Shown here: positions 57,667-64,000 of the stretch, in pieces
Layout of the letters: each line of letters starts with the position of its first letter
Position numbering within the stretch: the first letter of the stretch is position 1
Source of the DNA: Lagopus muta
Lineage: Eukaryota > Chordata > Aves > Galliformes > Phasianidae
Length of the DNA stretch: 64,000 nt
Assembly: GCF_023343835.1 (NCBI RefSeq)
Contig: NC_064435.1
Coordinates: forward strand, 42,246,603-42,310,602
Reading direction: 5' to 3'
Position numbers and translations under genes: made by a program
The notes under the pieces: generated by a model
The model's database searches: none
Told to the model about the DNA's origin: nothing
The model's input: the letters and a program-made list of their open reading frames with translations, nothing else

Positions 57667-59378
57667 AAGTAGGTTTGCCCTATAAATTGTATTTTTGGTA
57701 TATTATGCTGTTCTATGGCTGTATGTTTTAATGCTAAATTTCTTCTGTCTTGTTTGTATATAAATTTGTCAAGTACCGTTTTCCTTGCATTCTTGATGGT
57801 GTGTGCTAAAACTTACACATGAATGGATGTTCAACTGCATGAGCAGGGAGTCTTTTATGGTGCTTTTTTTGCTTTTTACTGGGAACTTCATGGGTGCTAA
57901 AAATTAGTCTAGGAAATAAGGATTTTAGAAGAGTTTTAGGAAAAAGTCCCTGTTTATTTGCTTAATTTATATTTTTCCCTCAATTATTCAAATGTAATTT
58001 AGGATTGATGTTTAGTAATCCAGATGTTGTTAAAATCAGTGCTTCTGGTCATCTATTAATCTGACATTGTCTCTAGCAGCCTTCCTATTCAGATATATTT
58101 GGGAAAGGATTTGTCACTACTTCTTATGTACTTTGCATGTTTAATCTAAAAACTCCTGTTTAACTTCCCTGATGGTGCTTTTTGATTTAAATCCACAAAG
58201 TTCAGGATCTTGTCTGTTTTGCTTCTTTTAGACATCATTTCAAATGTTGGAGGATACAGTCTGGCTGCTGACAGCTTCCTTTCTGTTGTGGTGTTGATTT
58301 TTCTATTTCATGTTTCCAAAACATCCATCAAAACCTGATTTGCATGTGCTTTGAGCCTCTAGTACGATATATATAAATAGTCTCTGTCTAGCTTGCAAAT
58401 ATTTTACTTTTTCAGCTATCCTTCATAACATTTCTAATATACTAATAACAAAAAAATCCATTTTTGAATTTTGACTACAGTGTTACTTTTTGGATTTTGT
58501 TGCTCCTTAATCTCCTTAGTCAAGTCATAGATAGGGTTAGTATCCTGGGCATGCAGCCAATCAGAAATGTATCTCATTTATGGTTATGCATTTATGGTTA
58601 GAGACAGAATTTCATTTTGTTTGTGTTCTAGTTTCTTTCTTGGCAGAACTTCTACATTAAGCCATTGTTAGTGTCCCATCTCCAATGATTGCTTTCCAGC
58701 ATCTCTTAAGTTGATTCATTACCCTTGTTGTTGAGTATCTCTGTTTCCAGCAGCATCAGAGTTATCATTTTGTTATCAGCTTTAATGATTATGGTTAATC
58801 TGTGGTTAATCTCAGCTACCATAATAGCTAAAGTTGTGTGGTTATATTTTCAAAACTTAAACACATGAAGCCACATACAAGGATGGCCAGTTGCAAGAGC
58901 TAATTACAAGGTAAAAGTTGCTAGTTCAGTGAGAACAGAATGCAAGGAAGCTAAGATACCTCTCTGTCCATGCAGTAGCTGAAGAGAGCTGAATTTTAAA
59001 TATGCCCTTATAAATGATGGTGCAATTGTAAGTTGATTTTCTGGTCTCTGCTGATATTTTGTTAGAGCAATTACCCCTTGATGTGTCTGACAATGCATCT
59101 GTCTGTAACCACCAGTTAAACTGTCTCTGTGGGCCACTGAGGAGAATGAAAAATATATTCACACAATCACCAGGTGTTATCATCAGTCATTCTAAATGAT
59201 GCTGCATTTTGGAGAGCAGTCCAGAAGCAGTCCAGAAGCAACAGTTCTAAGGCTCAGTAGATTTAGATTCAGATAGGTTTATGGATGTGTTGGGGGATAT
59301 GAAGGCCCATGGACACTGATTTTTGCTCAGAGTTTTCCTTGGAGGAAATGTATGAACTTTCATCTGGAAATAAAAGTC

Positions 59379-59537
59379 ACACAGAATGACAGAATGGCCC
59401 AGGTTGGAAGCTCTAACACCCCCACCACAGGCAGGATCACCAACCTCCCCATTTAATACCAGACCGGGCTGCTCAGGCCCCATTCAACCTGGTCTTGAAC
59501 ACCTCCAGAGATGGGGCATCTACAACCTCTCTGGGCA
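59379..59537 (-). mobile_element. CR1 3' fragment
   Basis: CACACAGAATGACAGAATGG, TAATACCAGACCGGGCTGCT and TTGAACACCTCCAGAGATGG are reverse-complement CR1 segments, close to the copy at 33778 but shorter. Confidence 0.93.
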
Positions 59538-60222
59538 AAAGACAATGTGTACTACTCATTGATTACAGGATTTCCTCCAAATGTACTTTCTACATGAATG
59601 CTGGTCTGCCTGTCTCCTTTTCCCATGAAGTTTGTAATAATCTTTTTTTGATTGGAGGCTTGAGAATAATTGTATTATTCTATTATTAAATAATTGTATT
59701 ATGACCTGCTCATGCAAGAACATCCCTCTCTAAGTGCTGATGGCACGTGCTTCCAGAATGCAGATACAGATGTGAATTAAACATCTTGAAGAAATAGATT
59801 TCAACAATAGAAGGGATTGAGTCTGTTTCTAACTTTATTGTTGGCGACGTTATGCCTAGTTTTGCCTAAATAATGTCCTTAAATTCACTTAAAAGAAAAC
59901 AGAAAAGTCTAATTAGGATTTGGCTTACAGTGTAATCAGGTATATTTTAGTTATGATGATCTGCTAACGTGATGTACATTAAACTAGAGGTTTTCAGTGT
60001 GCAGACTAGAATAATTTATTTGACTGTAATTCTAGAAGTGGTGTGAGTAGAGCACTCATATAAGAAAAGGTTGAAACGTTCAGATTTTTTTTCTAGAAAT
60101 TATGAAAAAAGTCCCATCATAGGCTGACAGAAGGTATTGAGATTGTTTAAAATCTCAACATTTGATGTTCCATATCATTTTAGGTGAGCCAATTCAGCTT
60201 CTTCATGTATGTTAAGCTCAGA

Positions 60223-60247
60223 AAATAAATAAATAAATAAATAAATA
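60223..60247. repeat. (AAAT)n microsatellite
   Basis: Six AAAT units. Confidence 0.92.
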
Positions 60248-60480
60248 GTTACTGATATATTTATTCAAATTTAAAATATAGTCTTCCTTTTCTTGTAGTC
60301 TATATTTATTTAACTACTGTGCCTGAGTAAGTGTTGTAATTTCATCTTTTGTATAGTTCTGTGATAATCGAGAGAAAATTTAAAAGTTGTGCTTGTCCTT
60401 ACTGTGATGTCATTGCTGTTGTCTATTAATTTATTTTCTTATGTGTTGCATATGATTTTTTTTTTTTTTTTTTCCCAAAG

Positions 60481-60543
60481 AATCTGGAGTGGAATCTTAT
60501 AAAAGAAATTCAAGATGCAAAAGAAATTTGCAAAGTGATTCAG
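60481..60543 (+). CDS. CCDC178: CCDC178 coding exon 12 (21 codons)
   Basis: Acceptor of about 18 T then CCCAAAG|AATC, and donor ATTCAG|GTAAAT. Reads NLEWNLIKEIQDAKEICKV then IQ; phase 0 on both sides. Coiled coil. Confidence 0.87.
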
Positions 60544-60705
60544 GTAAATATGACATAAACCCATTTACTTGAAAGCTAAGTTTTCCTTCTGTGTTCTTTT
60601 TACTTTCTACCATAAATTAGCTCTGAATACCTTGTAGCCAATTTATATAGAAAGGTAATGGGTTTTGCTAAGTAACTGAATTTGTTGTTTTTTATATCCA
60701 ACTAG

Positions 60706-60807
60706 GAAAATGCAAATACTCATGAAAATTTGGACCATAGTAATTGTATTCAAGATGTTTGCAATAACTTCCAGTTTGCTAGAAAAAAACACAACAGCTT
60801 TCAATAA
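60706..60807 (+). CDS. Doubtful alternative terminal exon after CCDC178 exon 12
   Basis: Acceptor-like TTGTTTTTTATATCCAACTAG|GAAA is followed by a phase-0 frame, ENANTHENLDHSNCIQDV then CNNFQFARKKHNSFQ, to TAA at 60805-60807. No in-frame donor of quality is present, and exon 12 joins 63650 directly in frame, so it could only end the protein. No convincing poly(A) signal was seen. Chance is a fair alternative. Confidence 0.2.
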   Translation, partial: ENANTHENLDHSNCIQDVCNNFQFARKKHNSFQ

Positions 60808-63126
60808 TAATTCATATATGCAGAGACAGTATCATCTGAATTTGTATTTTTCTTCAGTTTCTGTAGAAAGTACAATCAGACTCCTACCATACTTGATACT
60901 GATGCATGTACATATAAAATGAGCCATTTTAACACCATTTGATTTTCCCCTGGTGTGAACTACTTAATTCACACAAGATATGCCACTGTTACTTTTTTAA
61001 TTGTCAAATACAAGCCTTTTTGTCTGGTCTTCACTGCTGCTTTTCAACAATCCTCAGGCAAGCATTGATACTATTTCAAATTTTCTTACTGAAATTCCAA
61101 GTAGGGCATTGCCATCCATTTCCATCCTTTGGAAAATCAATTCCCTCAGGTGCTTCCCTTGATAGTATGTGTAACAATCGTATTAAATGTGTTGCAGTAA
61201 CTGTCAGTTCTTAATGTTTCAAGCAAGACACGCAGTGGAAGCTCCAGGACTGTTTTCTGAAGAAATCCTCAATTTCTCCATTCAGTGTCACCAGTAAGAA
61301 ACAGGGAGGGGGCCTTAAGTTGGAGTTATCAGAACCAGGCTCTAGCTTCCATCTGATCAATGATAGTCTGAGCAGCAGCTTTCCAGACAACAAGATAACA
61401 GAACTTAAGAGATTACCAGTTAGTCTTCTAAAGTTGGAAACCCTCTCTAGCTTCTTTTGTGGTTGTAGCAAACAGGAAAGAGATAATCTCAAAGGCTGCT
61501 CTTGGATTTACTGTGCTGCGCTGACCGTAAGTTCTTCTGAGATCTTTGTTTCTCCTCACTCCCACACCCTTTTTTTTTTTTTTTTTTTTTTGAGAGAGAG
61601 AAGTCTGATCCTTTTTATTTGATTGTGGATATTCAACCTCCAATTGAGGTTACAAAGCTTGTTCTCTTCCATTCTGTGACTTTGAACTTGCAAGAAATTT
61701 GCAGTAGAACCTAGCACATACATTTCACGCTTCTAGAAAGAACACCTCCAGGAGGGATCTTGCAATTCCTTTGCATCCCTGACATAAGCAAGAAGTGTTG
61801 AATGCTCCTCTTCTAAGCCTTGTGGTGCTCAAGGTTGTCACCATCCTGTGTCTTTGTGGCTGATGCCCACCTTCCCTCTAATTCTTAGGCTTTGCTTCAG
61901 AGAAGGCTGAAGGGAATGCTTTTCGTCCCAGCTGCTGCAGCATAACAGGTTTTGTTTGCTGCTTCTGAACATCTTCACTTTCTTTGGATTCATTACTGAT
62001 AATTTTCTATTATTCATTGGAACTAAAAATTGCTGCTTTCTCTCTTGGTTCTTGCAGAAATCCCTCAGTACTCATTCTAGCCTACTTCTTTCCTTCTACA
62101 GACAGGAACAGAAGAACAATTCCCTAATGGGATATAAATTTGCTGCTGAGAACTTTTTTCATCGCAATTCATGTGTTTTCACAACAGAGGTTCATCTTTA
62201 TAAGTATCTCATACTTCTTGTGGGTTCATCTTTGTATTTTATACTTCTTGTAATGTTCATTTTCGACTACAATTTCTTTAACTATTTTTTTTTCCAAAAC
62301 TAATAGAACAAAACATAACGATGATAGCAAAGGCTACTGAAAGAGCAAAATCTATTATTAACAACTGACTATAAAAATGCATAGCAGTTTAGAGGAGAGT
62401 CTTTTCTAAGGTAACTAAAGGGAATTTCCTAATGCCATCTGAGTATAACCACCATCAATCCAGAATTACTTACGCTTATCTGGGGAGCTTTTCTATTCTA
62501 CTTACCAATCATTTTGTCACCTGAAACTTAATCCATAACCTTCACCTAGCATAGTGAATTTGAAAGTTCTGTTGCATTAACTACTAGAAGCACTTCAAGT
62601 AAAGGTATGTTTGTAGACTATTAAAGGAGTTATTAAGGGATTAAAAGCATTTATTTTCCACCTAAAAGTAAAACAGTAAGTTGTGTGTATGGTCATTCCT
62701 TGCCTTCTTTCCAGTAATCTTCCTGGAATTCTGTTTCTAAAAGGGGAAATCAAAATGGTGGCAGTTGAATTCCACTTCATATATACATAGATACATAGAT
62801 ATTGGTTCTAGATATATAAGTTCTAAACAGATAAATAATTGAGTTCAAGTGATGGTGAATTTGGTGTAGTAGAAATTCAAGTGTATGTAAGACCTCCCTG
62901 CTCTTTATAAACAATGTAATTGCTAGTACATAATATTTCTCTTTCTTTCTCTTTTTGTATTTCTTTTTGGTGAAAGAAAGATGACGTTGGATGTATGCTG
63001 GCTTTTAAGCTGGTTGGCGTATTTCCCAGCCTTGAAATGTGTTTATTTATTTTTGCATTTTTTTTTCCTTTCTATCCTATATTCTTTCTCTCTTTTCCTT
63101 TTCTTTTTCTGACTGTTGGTTTTCTG

Positions 63127-63230
63127 GTTTTTTTTTGTTTGTTTGTTTGTTTTTTGGATTTTTTTGGTTTGTTCTTTTTTTTGTTTGTTTGTTTGTTTTT
63201 TTTGTTTGTTTGTTTGTTGGTTTGTTTCCT
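63127..63230. repeat. (GTTT)n-rich tract
   Basis: About 100 bases of GTTT units with T-runs. Long frames on both strands here (Phe/Val-rich or Lys/Asn/Thr-rich) are artefacts of the repeat. Confidence 0.95.
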
Positions 63231-63649
63231 GAGAACTTTCCTATGGTGATAGCATTTCCCATCAGAAAAGACTTCCTTTTTCAACATCATTAATATTTGG
63301 AATTTTAATTCCTCTTTTTGGAATACTGTTCTTCTGTTTGCTTAAGTATTACTGTAAATTAATTGTCTGCTTCAATATAATACTTGTATTTCATACTGTT
63401 TGTTGCTGATGCCTCTTCTGTGTTTGTTTGCCAGTTGTAGTGGCTATTCAGCCTTTGTTATTCATGTGCTGATTTAATGGCCAACTTTCCTTCATTCTGA
63501 AGACATCTTGAATTGCACAGAATTTTGTGGTCTATTCAAAGTATTCACTTAAACATATAATTTTTTTTTCAGACTTGAATTTTTCATGTTTAACTTATGC
63601 TTCTGATTTCAATACTGAAAGGTATTTCTCTATGTATTTCAATAAACAG

Positions 63650-63811
63650 GCCAGGACTAAAGATATATATGATGAGCTAGAGGAAAAGCAAAGAGAGAAA
63701 CTAAAGAAGAGAGAAGAAGATATGAAGAGGATAGAAGAGCTAGAGAGACACATAACTCATCTAGAAGCAAATTTTAAAAGAAATGAAGATCTATTTAATG
63801 AAAACCATAAG
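63650..63811 (+). CDS. CCDC178: CCDC178 coding exon 13
   Basis: Acceptor ATTTCAATAAACAG|GCCAG and donor CATAAG|GTAAAA. Phase 0 to phase 0, 54 codons: ARTKDIYDELEEKQREKL, KKREEDMKRIEELERHIT, HLEATN-type heptads (actual HLEANFKRNEDLFNENHK). The most highly charged coiled-coil segment in the window. Last coding exon before the right edge; the gene goes on. Confidence 0.9.
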
Positions 63812-64000
63812 GTAAAAGTGGTAGATTCTGAGCCATTTCCTGACGTGTTTTCTAATTGTTACTACAACAACAACAACAAAAGTAAAAAGAAAAAAAAAAA
63901 AAAAAAAAGAAAATTAAAAAGATGTAACAGAAGAGTTCAGAAGAGATTGATTATTAAGGTGTGTGATTGTGCTGTGATACAACAAAACATACAGCCTGAT
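63812..64000 (+). other. CCDC178 intron 14 (partial)
   Basis: Begins with donor GTAAAA; contains a CAA repeat (63866-63880) and an A-run (63890-63908). Nothing else seen before the window ends. Confidence 0.7.

Larger units (their letters stand above)
56521..60480 (+). other. CCDC178 intron 12
   Basis: Nearly 4 kb. Two small CR1 pieces and an AAAT repeat are listed separately. A 12-base direct repeat (GCAGTCCAGAA twice) lies at 59217-59239. No exon in phase was recognised. Confidence 0.55.
60544..63649 (+). other. CCDC178 intron 13
   Basis: Holds the doubtful exon at 60706, a patch at 61000-62120 of higher GC content than its neighbours with no recognised identity, a T-run at 61569-61591 and a GTTT repeat at 63127. 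Confidence 0.5.
25380..64000 (+). other. CCDC178: CCDC178 gene, 5' two thirds (continues past the window)
   Basis: The exons listed below join in consistent phase to encode a lysine- and glutamate-rich, largely alpha-helical protein with long heptad-type coiled coils. Joining the 13 core coding exons gives 557 codons; the vertebrate family is about 860-870 residues as I recall, so roughly the last third is missing to the right. Identification as CCDC178 rests on the head-to-head position with ASXL3, exon structure, and recognisable stretches such as NTPLPCINKTI with HIQELE and RLEADRMEAEKAL. The function of CCDC178 is poorly known. I found no competing coiled-coil gene at this position. Confidence 0.8.

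Noticed and set aside
63039..63293. 84-codon Phe/Leu/Val-rich frames and Lys/Asn/Thr-rich antisense frames
   Set aside because: Pure translations of a GTTT/T-rich simple repeat.

Overview
The window is nuclear DNA from a bird, most likely a galliform close to chicken. CR1 non-LTR retrotransposon fragments occur in both orientations, some ending in the ATTCTATG-type 3' repeat. There is also a Galluhop-type mariner derivative and avian ERVL-like solo LTRs. Coding sequence is sparse and split by introns of kilobases, so almost all long open frames are chance and were left out. The two genes found form a pair that I recall as neighbours in other vertebrates (ASXL3 and CCDC178), which is why I place the window at that locus.

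Layout. (1) Positions 1-3212 are the start of ASXL3 intron 1, with the gene on the minus strand running out of the left edge. The only ASXL3 coding sequence present is the 18-codon first exon (3213-3266). It sits inside a large CpG island (about 2570-4180) that carries a consensus CRE, a ZNF143/THAP11-like site, G-runs and a diverged CA/CT-rich repeat. (2) Positions 4200-25250 are intergenic and AT-rich, with one well-preserved solo LTR, a few CR1 pieces and simple repeats. (3) A second, small CpG island (about 25345-25520) ends in a good splice donor and is the likely promoter and non-coding first exon of a plus-strand gene. (4) From 32984 to the right edge lie coding exons of that gene, a coiled-coil protein I assign to CCDC178. 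Thirteen core coding exons join in one reading frame of 557 codons when 40311 is the start of the sixth core exon. A fourteenth, probably alternative, exon at 39703 gives 569 codons when 40319 is used instead. The gene continues beyond the window.

The two genes are head-to-head, with promoters about 22 kb apart, and there is no sign that they share a pathway. ASXL3 is a chromatin (Polycomb deubiquitinase accessory) protein. CCDC178 is a poorly characterised coiled-coil protein. Points worth a second look: coupled alternative splicing around 39.7-40.3 kb; a possible short-isoform terminal exon with its own poly(A) signal at 46.4-46.7 kb; an RFX X-box palindrome at 32.08 kb just upstream of the first coding exon; a mariner remnant ending about 22 bases before that exon; and a tiny upstream ORF that overlaps the ASXL3 start codon as ATGA. 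I found no RNA genes, CRISPR arrays or other complete genes.
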